64,000 nucleotides of DNA from Gimesia fumaroli (GTDB lineage Bacteria; Planctomycetota; Planctomycetia; Planctomycetales; Planctomycetaceae), in assembly GCF_007754425.1 (NCBI RefSeq), contig NZ_CP037452.1, positions 6,675,164 to 6,739,163 on the forward strand, given 5' to 3'. The notes beneath the pieces are model-generated. The model was not told the DNA's origin. It saw only the letters and a program-made list of their open reading frames with translations, and ran no database searches. Position 1 is the stretch's first letter, and every line of letters starts with the position of its first letter. Positions 49,696 through 59,500 of the stretch are shown in pieces. Made by a program: the position numbers and the translations under genes.

Positions 49696-49871
49696 TCCAC
49701 ATGAGACACTTTGAGGGTTGGATGAAAGCCATTTAAAACTCAGGAAAACGGAAACAGAAGTTGTGTCTGTTTCGGCATATGTGCTTGAAATCAGGGAGCC
49801 GGAATTCAGGGAACGGAAGCCAGTTAGTTCATCTCAGAATGAAATTTAGAGTTAGTCAAAGGTAGGCATAC

Positions 49872-51578
49872 ATGGCAGCAAGACGCCTTGGTCAAATCAT
49901 GGTCGATCTGGGTTATATCTCGGAAGATCAGTTGTGGGACATTCTGGAAGAACAGAAACAGAGTCCCGGTGAAGTCATCGGTCAGGTTGCCATTCGCATG
50001 GGACTGGTCACCGAAGAACAGGTCACACAAGCCCTGGCCGAACAATGGGGCATGCCCGTTGTTGAACTGGATGAAACTAACATTCCGCCGAAAGTTCTGG
50101 AACTCGTACCTGAAACCATGGCATCGATTTACAAAATCATGCCAGTCTCTTTAAAAGATGACGTGCTGACCGTCGCGATGGCCGATCCGCAAAACGTGGC
50201 GGCACTGGATGACCTCAGAAACTTTCTGGGGTACGACGTCCGGGGCGCGGTTTCGAACCTGAAAGATGTTGAAGAAGCAATCGCACGGCACTACTCCGAG
50301 CATCAGGACAGCATCGAAGATGTGATCGGCGCCATAGAAGATGAACTGGGTGAAGAGAAAGGCAAGAATGTTTACGACCTCTCATCCTCAGAAGAAGTGG
50401 CCGATGCAGCCCCGATTCGAAAATTGCTGAATATGGTGATGTTGCTGGCCATTAAAGACCAGGCGAGCGACATCCACCTCGAACCCTTCGAAGATGAATT
50501 CAAAATCCGTGTGCGTGCCGACGGCGTGCTCTACGAAATGGTACCTCCTCCACGCCACCTGGCCAACGCCATCGTATCGCGTGTCAAAATTATGGCAGAC
50601 CTGGACATCGCGGAACGACGCTTGCCTCAGGACGGTCGTATTGAATTGAACGTCGGCGGCAACCCGGTCGACTTGCGTGTGAGTGTGCTGCCAACCCTGT
50701 TTGGTGAAGCCGTCGTTATGCGGGTGCTGGACCGAACCGTGGTGCAGTTGGACCTCAACAAAATCGGCATGGACCCAACCACGCTCTCCCGTTTCCGGGA
50801 AATGATCCATCGCCCTAACGGCATCGTACTCGTGACCGGACCTACGGGAAGTGGTAAAACCACCACCCTCTATTCCGCGTTAAATGAGCTGAATGTCATT
50901 GAAGAGAAAATCATTACCACCGAAGATCCGATCGAATACGACATCGATGGTCTGATCCAGGTTCCCGTGAACCCCGACATTCAAGTGACCTTTGCTTCGG
51001 TTTTGCGAGCCATCTTACGACACGACCCAGACCAGATTCTGATCGGGGAAATTCGAGACTTCGAAACCGCCGAAATCGCCGTTCAAAGTGCGCTGACCGG
51101 CCACCTGGTATTCAGCACGCTCCATACCAACGACGCGCCTTCGGCAATCACACGTTTGCGCGATATGGATATCCCGAAGTTCTTGATTACCGCAACCGTG
51201 GAAGCAATCCAGGCACAACGTCTGGTGCGTACCATTTGCAAAGAATGTCGCACCGAATTTGAACCCAGTGATGAACTGCTGCTCGAACTGCAGCTGCCCA
51301 TCGAACAGGCACGGCAATACAGTTTCTACTACGGAAAAGGCTGTGCAACCTGTAATAACTCAGGCTACAAAGGCCGGACCGGCCTGTATGAATTGATGGA
51401 CGTGACCGATGAAATCCGTGACCTGATCACGGAAGATGCATCCGTTGATGATATTCGAAATATGGCCCGCAGCCAGGGAATGACCACTCTGCGCGAAGCC
51501 GGGCTGAAACTGATTTTTGACGGCGTCACAACCATCGACGAAGTGGTTCGCGAGACTGTGATGGAAGATATCGAGTAA
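49872..51578 (+). CDS. GspE/PilB-family assembly ATPase (second copy)
   Basis: Second extension-type ATPase, 568 residues, only 67 nt before the platform gene, so probably the partner of that platform. N-terminal MshEN domain about 1-150, Walker A near 323-331, Walker B ILIGEIRD, His-box TLHTNDAPSA, zinc pairs CKEC and CATC. AAGGTAGG precedes the ATG. Compared with the copy at 46454 it is similar in length and motifs but differs through the N-terminal half. Confidence 0.95.
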   Translation: MAARRLGQIMVDLGYISEDQLWDILEEQKQSPGEVIGQVAIRMGLVTEEQVTQALAEQWGMPVVELDETNIPPKVLELVPETMASIYKIMPVSLKDDVLTVAMADPQNVAALDDLRNFLGYDVRGAVSNLKDVEEAIARHYSEHQDSIEDVIGAIEDELGEEKGKNVYDLSSSEEVADAAPIRKLLNMVMLLAIKDQASDIHLEPFEDEFKIRVRADGVLYEMVPPPRHLANAIVSRVKIMADLDIAERRLPQDGRIELNVGGNPVDLRVSVLPTLFGEAVVMRVLDRTVVQLDLNKIGMDPTTLSRFREMIHRPNGIVLVTGPTGSGKTTTLYSALNELNVIEEKIITTEDPIEYDIDGLIQVPVNPDIQVTFASVLRAILRHDPDQILIGEIRDFETAEIAVQSALTGHLVFSTLHTNDAPSAITRLRDMDIPKFLITATVEAIQAQRLVRTICKECRTEFEPSDELLLELQLPIEQARQYSFYYGKGCATCNNSGYKGRTGLYELMDVTDEIRDLITEDASVDDIRNMARSQGMTTLREAGLKLIFDGVTTIDEVVRETVMEDIE

Positions 51579-51645
51579 TGTCTGCCCCGAGGGCCGATGC
51601 AAAATACAAACCATTTTTTTAGAAGACTTTTGACGGAGTAACGCC

Positions 51646-52911
51646 ATGCCGGTTTATCAATATGAGGCAATGGATAATACAGGACTTGAGGTAAAAGATA
51701 CCATCGAAGCTCCTTCTGAAGAAGAGGCCCAGACACTCATTAAGGAGAAGGGCTTTTTCGTCACGAAAATCGCCGAAAAAGGTCGAGGAAAAAAACAGAA
51801 GAAGGGAGCCGGCAAAAAAGGGGGCGGCGGTGGCAAGAAAGGTGGCGGTGCCAAAAAAGGGGGCTTCTCCATCGGCGGCGTTCGCTCCAAACAACTGACC
51901 ACTTTCACACGTCAGCTTTCCACCCTGCAGGACGCCGGCTTGCCGATCTTAAGAAGCCTGCGGATTCTGGAAGCCCAAGCCAAGCCCGGCCCGCTTAAAG
52001 CCTCGCTGGATGGCGTGATTGAAGATATTGAATCCGGAAACACGCTCTCCGAAGCAATGGCCAAGCAGCCCAAGTGCTTTGATAACCTGTACGTCAACAT
52101 GGTGAAAGCAGGGGAGGCCGGCGGTGCTCTCGAAATCATTCTGCAACGTCTGGCAGAATTCAAAGAGCGTGCACAGAGTTTGAAAAAGAAAGTGCAGGGG
52201 GCCATGATCTATCCGGTCGCGGTGATCACCGTTGCCAGTTTGATCGTCGGTTTCATTATGTACTGGATCATTCCGAAGTTCAAAAAGATCTTTCTCGATT
52301 TCGGTACCGAACTGCCTGGGATCACCCTGCTGCTGATGTCCATGAGTGATATCGTCGTCTCCTACTTCTATCTCTTCCCGGCGATACCCCTGGCACTCTG
52401 GATCTTTATCAAAATTGTCAAGAAGAATAAGAAGGGGGCGTTCATCGTCGACTGGATTGCCCTGCGCATACCGTTATTAGGCAAGATCATCAGTAAGTCG
52501 GTGACGGCACGAACCTGTCGAACGTTGGGGACATTAATCTCCTCCGGGGTGCCGATTCTGGAAGCCATCATCATCGCCCGCGATACTGCGGGGAACATGG
52601 TTTTCCAGAAAGCATTCGACACAATTTACGCCGCCATTCGCGAAGGGGAAACGATGGCCGTTCCACTCCGCGAGGCACGGATTGTCGATGATATCGTGGT
52701 CAACATGGTGGACGTTGGTGAAGAGACCGGTGCCCTCGATAACATGCTCTATAAAGTCGCCGACGTGTACGACGAAGAAGTTGCGGTGCTCGTGGATGCG
52801 TTGGTGAGTTTGCTGGAACCGTTGATGGTGATCGTGCTTGGTCTGATTGTGGGTTTCATCGTGATTGCCCTCTTCATGCCTTTGATCAAACTACTCAACG
52901 ACCTTTCGTAG
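51646..52911 (+). CDS. GspF/PilC inner-membrane platform protein
   Basis: Platform protein of the assembly machine; 421 residues. Two GspF domains (about 80-200 and 285-405) and three membrane segments: about 187-210 (VAVITVASLIVGFIMYW), 240-260, and the last at about 385-410. Between the short N-terminal domain (1-45) and the first GspF domain lies an almost pure Lys/Gly linker, residues 46-73. Upstream RBS GGAG. It follows the second ATPase closely and precedes the prepilin block after 239 nt. Confidence 0.95.
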   Translation: MPVYQYEAMDNTGLEVKDTIEAPSEEEAQTLIKEKGFFVTKIAEKGRGKKQKKGAGKKGGGGGKKGGGAKKGGFSIGGVRSKQLTTFTRQLSTLQDAGLPILRSLRILEAQAKPGPLKASLDGVIEDIESGNTLSEAMAKQPKCFDNLYVNMVKAGEAGGALEIILQRLAEFKERAQSLKKKVQGAMIYPVAVITVASLIVGFIMYWIIPKFKKIFLDFGTELPGITLLLMSMSDIVVSYFYLFPAIPLALWIFIKIVKKNKKGAFIVDWIALRIPLLGKIISKSVTARTCRTLGTLISSGVPILEAIIIARDTAGNMVFQKAFDTIYAAIREGETMAVPLREARIVDDIVVNMVDVGEETGALDNMLYKVADVYDEEVAVLVDALVSLLEPLMVIVLGLIVGFIVIALFMPLIKLLNDLS

Positions 52912-53150
52912 TATTTTGGAGAAGGTGTTGCATAATAATACAGTTTTTTCCAACAAATTACTCTGATTTGCGTAAAGCATAATAGCGATAAATTGTTTTG
53001 AGTAAATACCTTACGTGTTTTGTTGTTTTTAAGGCACAAAACTTGCCCTTAATTATGGATTAGGAAACTCTCGACTGATTTTCGTCTCTCACAAATCAAC
53101 CAGAGTTTTCGCCATCAAACTGTTGTTCTGAAAAGAGTTAGGAGTAAACA

Positions 53151-54026
53151 ATGAAACGTCGGTCGTTCCAACCCCAAACGACGTCACAACAAAACAGGCA
53201 TGCGTTCACCTTAATCGAACTCATGATTGCAATTGTGATCATCCTGATTCTCTTAGGCCTCCTGATCCCCGCCATCGGCGCCGTCCGCCTCCGAGCACAA
53301 CAATCCCAGGTACGAGCAGAAATTTCCAGCCTGGAATCAGCGCTCACCTCGTTCAAAGCAGACTTCGGCATGGATCCCCCCAGTTATATTATCTTGCATG
53401 AAGCAGGCACTGCCACCTGGGATCAGCACAGCAAAGCGTTGATTCGAAAAATGTGGCCGCAGTTTCAATTCGGTCTCGACCGAGACATCAATAATGACGG
53501 TGATGAAACCGATTCATTCGAGCTCAGCACCGGTGAGTGTCTGGTGTTTTTCCTGGGTGGCGTCTGGGATTCCACCGGCGTAGCTCCCAACGGGTTTTCA
53601 AAAAACCCCGCCGATCCATTTTCAATCGCTTCCGGTGGGACCAATCGTCAGGGACCGTACTTTGAATTTGACACATCACGTTTCACAGATATCGATGGAG
53701 ACGAGGCTGCTGAATACAAGGACACATTCCCCAGTCAGCAGTTACCCTACTTGTATATCAGCAGTTACGGTGGACGTGGTTATCGTACGACTGAATTACC
53801 ATCCATTCCTGCATTAAGCGTGAATGTTACGAATGTCTATCACCAGGGCACACCAGGCGATCCGCTTGGGCCTGCTTTTAAACTCAAGTCATACCAGATT
53901 ATTTCACCAGGTGCCGACTCTCAGTATGGAACCGGGGGAAATTATTCCTCGGATAAGAACTTTCCTGCTGGCCGCACAGTAGAAGCAGATAACATCACTA
54001 ATTTTACCAGTGGAGCACTTAAGTAA
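53151..54026 (+). CDS. Prepilin-like protein 1 (GspG-like, Ala at -1)
   Basis: Exported pseudopilin candidate of 291 residues, about twice the size of GspG. The prepilin peptidase signal is RHA/FTLIEL with cleavage after Ala18 (Gly is usual) and Glu23 at position +5. The hydrophobic helix continues LIELMIAIVIILILLGLLI. The C-terminal body has an acidic segment (DRDINNDGDETDSFE) and a DIDGDE loop compatible with calcium binding. Strong RBS AGGAG. First of six consecutive prepilin-like genes. Confidence 0.88.
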   Translation: MKRRSFQPQTTSQQNRHAFTLIELMIAIVIILILLGLLIPAIGAVRLRAQQSQVRAEISSLESALTSFKADFGMDPPSYIILHEAGTATWDQHSKALIRKMWPQFQFGLDRDINNDGDETDSFELSTGECLVFFLGGVWDSTGVAPNGFSKNPADPFSIASGGTNRQGPYFEFDTSRFTDIDGDEAAEYKDTFPSQQLPYLYISSYGGRGYRTTELPSIPALSVNVTNVYHQGTPGDPLGPAFKLKSYQIISPGADSQYGTGGNYSSDKNFPAGRTVEADNITNFTSGALK

Positions 54027-54063
54027 TTCAGTCGGGCCTTGTTTTTCAGTAGTCAGGTTTCTT

Positions 54064-55119
54064 ATGCGTCGTTTACAAACAAATCAAACTTCTCAAACCA
54101 TGCGAGGCGGTTTCACAATCGTCGAGCTGTTGATGGTGGTTGGCATTCTGCTGTTTTTGATTGCAACCTCGACGATCGTGGTGCGTAATATCGGAAATAA
54201 AGCCCGCGAAAAAGCTACGATGGCAAATATTACCAAAGTGAATGGTCTGCTGAATCAGCGGATTCAGTCCTTTCAGAAATTCATGCAATCCAAGCGATCT
54301 CAGAAGACCATCGCCCCCCGGTTAAGTCGCAAACGCGCAGAATTGGTCTCAGAATTGGGTAATAAAAAGTTTTACTCCCTGACAGATCCAATCGTGGAAA
54401 TCTTAGTTAAGAAGGACCTCTTTCGGGAAAACTTCCCGCAGATTCTGGTAGACAATCGTGAAATCAATTCTGCGATGGGTCCAGCCGCTGGCCTGACAGG
54501 CTCTGACGGCGGCGCCAGCATCAGCTCCGAGTATCTTTATTTTATACTGACACAATATGACGGACTCGGCATTGCCCCCGTTGGCGAAGACGCCTTTACC
54601 GCATCTGAAGTGAGAGACACTGATGACGACGGACTCAATGAATTCGTTGATGGCTGGGGAAGACCGCTCCGTTTTTATCGTTGGCCGACACGTCTGTTTC
54701 GACCTTACGGAGCAGGAGGTGGAATCCGTCGCGATGTGGCTAGTCCCTTTTTCAGTGGTCTTCCACCACAACCAGCTGGTGGTTTAGTTGAACAGGACCC
54801 TCTTGCGATTGACGCAGATGATCCATTGCGGCGGCTGGCGAACGCGGACGATCGCTCAAGCGGTCTGGTGGGCAACTTATTTAATCACACTGCTGCTTAT
54901 TACTATGACTCTGACCCACTCACTGTCTTTCCCTGTGAATACGGGGTGATGAATACTTACTGGCTGCCCCTGATTGTTTCCGCTGGTGAAGATGGCATCC
55001 TGGGACTGTATGAACCCTACGACACAGTGAATAATGGCGTGCAGGCACAACCTGTCGCCGTCCCCGTTGTGGAAGGGGTATTTGACAATATCACAAATCA
55101 CAATCAACGAGCCGGATGA
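54064..55119 (+). CDS. Prepilin-like protein 2 (GspG-like)
   Basis: Pseudopilin candidate of 351 residues. The ATG at 54064 puts the signal RGG/FTIVELLMVV at residues 14-25 with Glu21 at +5; an upstream ATG at 54010 lies inside the preceding gene. The mature domain has DTDDDGLNEFVDGWGRPLRFYRWP, a Ca-type acidic loop followed by a GWG.P.F.RWP stretch reminiscent of the GspG C-terminus. Its stop overlaps the next ATG as ATGA. Confidence 0.88.
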   Translation: MRRLQTNQTSQTMRGGFTIVELLMVVGILLFLIATSTIVVRNIGNKAREKATMANITKVNGLLNQRIQSFQKFMQSKRSQKTIAPRLSRKRAELVSELGNKKFYSLTDPIVEILVKKDLFRENFPQILVDNREINSAMGPAAGLTGSDGGASISSEYLYFILTQYDGLGIAPVGEDAFTASEVRDTDDDGLNEFVDGWGRPLRFYRWPTRLFRPYGAGGGIRRDVASPFFSGLPPQPAGGLVEQDPLAIDADDPLRRLANADDRSSGLVGNLFNHTAAYYYDSDPLTVFPCEYGVMNTYWLPLIVSAGEDGILGLYEPYDTVNNGVQAQPVAVPVVEGVFDNITNHNQRAG

Positions 55120-56507
55120 AGGTAATCTTAATGCACACCTTTCATAAGGACAATTTGTTGCCAACACGTTGCACGGGGTCATCCGGTGTCCGTACTCGGT
55201 CCGGCTTTACGCTTGTGGAACTTCTGGTCGTGATTTCGATCCTGGCGATCCTCGTCGTGATGACGGTCACTTCGATCAACTTTGCCATTTCCACCGATTT
55301 AACCCGTAGCGCCTCACGTCAGGTACAATCCTATCTCGCAGGCGCCCGCGATCGGGCCATCTACGCCAAAGAACCCCGGGGCGTCCGTTTTATTCTTGAT
55401 CCGAATAACCCAACCGCAGTTACCAGTATGGTCTATATCGCTCCCAGTCCCGACTGGACTCAGGGAGTCATTCGCCTGGAACGCATTGATAGAATTACTC
55501 CATTAGACGGGGTTCCTGACACCATCATGAATGTGCGCGGGGGAGGAACTGACTGGAGATTTTTGTATGAACGTGGACAAATCAAAAATGGAACGCGCAT
55601 CAAAATTCCCGGAGATGATAGTGGCTCCTGGTATACCATTGATTTGCCTAATTCCCCCATTTCCAAGCCCAGTACACCACCGGGGGCCTATGATCCCAAT
55701 AACGATGAAGTGCTGCGGTTGACCACAGCCTATCGTGACGCTGGTACTTCAGAGCCGGATGAAGTTATCGCTTTCACTCCCGGAAGTGGTCCTTCCACTT
55801 ATCTGCTGGAACTACCTCCGGTGGTACTCTCAGGTGAAGAACCCACACTGTTGCCCAACAATGCGGGCATCGATCTGGATCGTTCGCTTCTGCCCCCCAG
55901 TTGGCGCCCCCCAGTTAACTTGAATCACGTTAACCTGGGCGATGATATGCAGCCCGGAAAAGCAGGCATCGACGACAATTCCAGTGGCGGCGCTGATGAT
56001 GTCGCTGAACTCTTATGGCCGGGGACGGACGATTTCCGCATCTATTCCAGCCAGCTTGACCTGATGTTTTCACCTCGAGGTTCAGTTCTGGGTAGCGAAG
56101 CCAGCAGTGGTAAAATTCATTTTTTAATCGATACGCTCGAAAACATCCAAGCTTCCTGGCAGAGAGATACGGTCTATGCCGAAGGAGCTGTGGTACAGCT
56201 TCCCCCACGGGGCTCATATGAATACATGCCTTACGACAGGTCTTATATTTGTACGAAAGGAGGCACCAGCGGTCCCAGTGCCTCAGTATTTACAAGTACA
56301 GCCGCTAACGGCCCTCGTGAAACGGGGGCAATATTTACGACCGATGGTTCGGTCGAATGGGAAGTCCTTTTAAATTCAAGTCCTTCACTGTTGACGATAT
56401 TTACACGCACTGGGAGTATCAATGCATACCCGATGGCCTTTGATGACATAGCGAATACTCCACCAGATGTCTTTTATTATGCGGAAACCGGGGAGGCAGC
56501 CAAATGA
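55116..56507 (+). CDS. Prepilin-like protein 3 (GspH-like minor pseudopilin)
   Basis: 463-residue pseudopilin candidate. Signal RSG/FTLVELLVVIS with Glu35 at +5. After the helix come VQSYLAGARDRAIYAKEPRGVRF, the region typical of GspH/FimT-type minor pilins, and then a very long beta-rich domain. The ATG overlaps the previous stop (ATGA); a second ATG at 55131 is better spaced from AAGG and may be the real start. Overlaps the next gene likewise. Confidence 0.88.
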   Translation: MKVILMHTFHKDNLLPTRCTGSSGVRTRSGFTLVELLVVISILAILVVMTVTSINFAISTDLTRSASRQVQSYLAGARDRAIYAKEPRGVRFILDPNNPTAVTSMVYIAPSPDWTQGVIRLERIDRITPLDGVPDTIMNVRGGGTDWRFLYERGQIKNGTRIKIPGDDSGSWYTIDLPNSPISKPSTPPGAYDPNNDEVLRLTTAYRDAGTSEPDEVIAFTPGSGPSTYLLELPPVVLSGEEPTLLPNNAGIDLDRSLLPPSWRPPVNLNHVNLGDDMQPGKAGIDDNSSGGADDVAELLWPGTDDFRIYSSQLDLMFSPRGSVLGSEASSGKIHFLIDTLENIQASWQRDTVYAEGAVVQLPPRGSYEYMPYDRSYICTKGGTSGPSASVFTSTAANGPRETGAIFTTDGSVEWEVLLNSSPSLLTIFTRTGSINAYPMAFDDIANTPPDVFYYAETGEAAK

Positions 56508-57886
56508 GATCACTTGATCGAAGAATCGGTAAACACGGCGCCCATATCGCTACCAGCAACCGTCGCGGTGTCACCCTGATGGAAGTCCTGATGTCCGTGA
56601 TGATTATGGGGCTGGGAGTCATTCCGCTGGCAACGCTCTTCCCGCTCTCCGTGAAACGGAGTGCGCAGGCCACCCAGCTGACGAACGCGACAATCTTACG
56701 CTATAACGCCGAAGCAATGCTCGATGCGTTCCCGGATCGTTTGCTGCATGATCCGGACGATAACGGGAATCGCAACGAACACCGATATTCTAGCCGAAAG
56801 TATGTCATTGATCCAATCGGATACTTTCTCGCAGACAATAACACCTACCAGGGACGGTTTGGTAATGATGGCCAGGGGGGCGCGTTTGGTGTTAAGCGAC
56901 ACGCTGCCGGTTTTACCAATGAACCAACTTCGATGCCGCCTTCGACACCTCGTCCGGACCAACCAGAATTAGCAACGAAATTCTTCTCACAGCAGGATAG
57001 CTGGCAACTCCAGTTCGAAGGAACGCCTACCAGCAATACTCTCGATTCGGTCACATTTGATCCAGGGAGTCCTATTAATGAACTCTCAACCGAGCTACTG
57101 ACCGAAATCAGCCAGAATGCAGCTTCTGGTCACCCTCGTGGTATCTTGTCACGTCTCGTGATCTTCGACACTGACGGTAAAGAATCACAGGTGCGTCTAC
57201 TGACAGGCGCCATTCCTCCGGCTGATCTTTCAAGTGGAATCGTGCAGGGCTTTGTGGACCTGCCTGATAACTTACGGTATGTCGATTCGGTGGGCACAGG
57301 CATTGTCTCGAAAGTCCGTTTCGAAATTCAGGAACAGCGTTATTCCTTTTTGCTCTCTGTGCGGCATCAGCCTACCCGGGTGGCCGCCGTTGATGTGGTT
57401 GTCTTTTTCAAACGGGATTTTTCCCCGCTTAGTGAAGTTGTACACAGCGTCAACAATTTTGTGAAATATAATCCCGGTGATGACGGTTCCCCTGGGGTTC
57501 ATGACGTCGATGACAACCAGGATGGAACCAAAGATGATCCGGGCGAATTGGGTTGGACCGGTTCGGATGATGAACCGAATAGTGAATTCGTACTTAATTA
57601 CAATAACAAAATCACAGGGGCGCCCCTCAATTTGTCTGCCGATAATCTCAGGCCTGCACTCAAGAGGGGAGGCTATATCTTTGATGCCAAGAACGCGCGC
57701 TGGTATCGCATACGAAAGTTCGTTGAGGATAGCAGCAAGACGTTTGCAACTGTCACACTGGATCAGCCCATCGCACAGGATCTTCGGAATTCAAGTGGAG
57801 GGACGTCGAATGCGGATGGCGTCATCGTCCGTTCCGATGTGGTTCAGGTTTACGCCTTAGGAAATAAACTGGACCCCACACCATAG
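56504..57886 (+). CDS. Prepilin-like protein 4 (GspI/PilV-like minor pseudopilin)
   Basis: 460-residue pseudopilin candidate. Signal RRG/VTLMEVLMSVMIMGLGVI with Val at +1 and Glu27 at +5, as in GspI/PilV proteins (TLMEVLVA type). The long mature domain includes acidic stretches (DPDDNGNRNE, DDNQDGTKDD). Translation is probably coupled to the preceding gene by an ATGA overlap. Confidence 0.88.
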   Translation: MRSLDRRIGKHGAHIATSNRRGVTLMEVLMSVMIMGLGVIPLATLFPLSVKRSAQATQLTNATILRYNAEAMLDAFPDRLLHDPDDNGNRNEHRYSSRKYVIDPIGYFLADNNTYQGRFGNDGQGGAFGVKRHAAGFTNEPTSMPPSTPRPDQPELATKFFSQQDSWQLQFEGTPTSNTLDSVTFDPGSPINELSTELLTEISQNAASGHPRGILSRLVIFDTDGKESQVRLLTGAIPPADLSSGIVQGFVDLPDNLRYVDSVGTGIVSKVRFEIQEQRYSFLLSVRHQPTRVAAVDVVVFFKRDFSPLSEVVHSVNNFVKYNPGDDGSPGVHDVDDNQDGTKDDPGELGWTGSDDEPNSEFVLNYNNKITGAPLNLSADNLRPALKRGGYIFDAKNARWYRIRKFVEDSSKTFATVTLDQPIAQDLRNSSGGTSNADGVIVRSDVVQVYALGNKLDPTP

Positions 57887-57944
57887 ACAGATCCGTCAAA
57901 CCAGGCAGCGGAATCAATGATCAATTTGAAATTGAGAATACAGT

Positions 57945-59420
57945 ATGAAACACTCAACAGATAACAGAAAGCTCACTGCCCTGCGGAAACGCAGGCCTTA
58001 CCTGGCGAAAGCTCAGGGCGGATTCACGCTCGTTGAGATGCTGGTGTCTGTTGCGCTGGTTCTGCTGATGATGGTGATGTTCACTGAGATCTTCCAGATT
58101 GCAACCAGCTCGATTACGGTTCAGCGTGGCCTTTCGGAAAACGATCAACGAGCCCGGATGCTGACGACACTGATTCAGTCCGACCTGAATAAGCGAACCT
58201 TTCAAAATGTAATCCCTTTTTCCCCTGCCGAAAAACCAACGGCATTCAGACTCAGTGATTTTACGGATCGTAAAGGCTATCTGATGATTTCAGAAAACGA
58301 TCCGGACAACGACACAGATGACCTGATTCAGTTCACTGCCGACGCCAATATTACGTCTAAACTTCTGGATACAACCCCCTATTACGGGAAAGCATCCGTG
58401 TTGGGGGGAGACATTCTGGCTCATCCCAATCAACCAGAAACAGATGATGCCAAGATCGTTGCCGATGGGACCTCGATCTCGCCTTATGCTGAAATCTGTT
58501 ATTTCATGCGGGGCGGAAATTTGTATCGACGCACACTATTGATTCGCAAACCACTCGATCTGGAAACCACCAACTCCTCGCAACCTCAGACAGCAGGCGG
58601 ACAGGAGTTCTTCGATCCAGCCAACAGTTTATATAGCGCCGGTACATACACATCCGGTAATTTCTGGGATGACTTTGATTTTTCCGTCTATCGTTCTGGA
58701 ACGCCAACCGCCTATGCCAACTTTCATGATGTCAAATCGTTGGATAATACAACACTTGAATCACAAAATTTTTCGCTGGGACGTACCCGTTTCCGCTTTG
58801 GTTTTAACCATGCCACTGGCTTACCACGCGAGTATGTCGATGATGTTGATGGATATGCTCAATATATCGGTCGGTTTACGCATCAGGAAACATCACATCC
58901 CGATTTCCAGTACCCACAGGCACCCTCTAACGTCAGCGGTAGTGCGAATCCAATGAACCCCAGTTCAAGTCTGACTTTGAACCGCAATACCAATGTAGTC
59001 AGCCAGTATGCCTCCGCCGCCGGTTCTCGTCGTTCGGAAGACCTCGTGCTTTCCAATGTGGTGGCCTTTGATATTAAACTGTTTGATGAAGGGTTAGGTC
59101 AGTTTACTGATATCGGTAGTTCGATTGCCGTCGATTACGCGAGCAGTGCCACTCCCGCTTATCAGAACAACAACCCTGTCAATGCGTTTTCCACCAACAT
59201 CTATGATACCTGGCATATCGAATATGACCTCGACAATGCCGACGGGGATGGCAATCACGCTACAGGTCAGGACGTACCTCCTTTCAAGCCAGTCGATGGC
59301 TCCGGGAACCCAAGGGCCTTAAAAGCAATTCAGATTACAATTCGTTATATCGATGTCACATCGGAACAGTTACGACAAATGACAATCATTCATCCGTTAA
59401 GCAATCTGCTGACGGATTAA
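57945..59420 (+). CDS. Prepilin-like protein 5 (GspJ/PilW-like minor pseudopilin)
   Basis: 491-residue pseudopilin candidate. Signal QGG/FTLVEMLVSVALVL with Glu31 at +5. The following SSITVQRGLSENDQRARMLTTLIQSDL is the GspJ/PilW-type amphipathic helix. The mature part is beta-rich with an acidic loop DNADGDGNHATGQD. It starts 58 nt after the fourth prepilin gene and precedes the giant GspK-like gene. Confidence 0.88.
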   Translation: MKHSTDNRKLTALRKRRPYLAKAQGGFTLVEMLVSVALVLLMMVMFTEIFQIATSSITVQRGLSENDQRARMLTTLIQSDLNKRTFQNVIPFSPAEKPTAFRLSDFTDRKGYLMISENDPDNDTDDLIQFTADANITSKLLDTTPYYGKASVLGGDILAHPNQPETDDAKIVADGTSISPYAEICYFMRGGNLYRRTLLIRKPLDLETTNSSQPQTAGGQEFFDPANSLYSAGTYTSGNFWDDFDFSVYRSGTPTAYANFHDVKSLDNTTLESQNFSLGRTRFRFGFNHATGLPREYVDDVDGYAQYIGRFTHQETSHPDFQYPQAPSNVSGSANPMNPSSSLTLNRNTNVVSQYASAAGSRRSEDLVLSNVVAFDIKLFDEGLGQFTDIGSSIAVDYASSATPAYQNNNPVNAFSTNIYDTWHIEYDLDNADGDGNHATGQDVPPFKPVDGSGNPRALKAIQITIRYIDVTSEQLRQMTIIHPLSNLLTD

Positions 59421-59500
59421 GACTTACTTTTAAAACATAAACAACGTTTTCCCAGTGCCGGTCCGGGTCACGGTCATCAGACACATCGGGAGGTGTGGAA

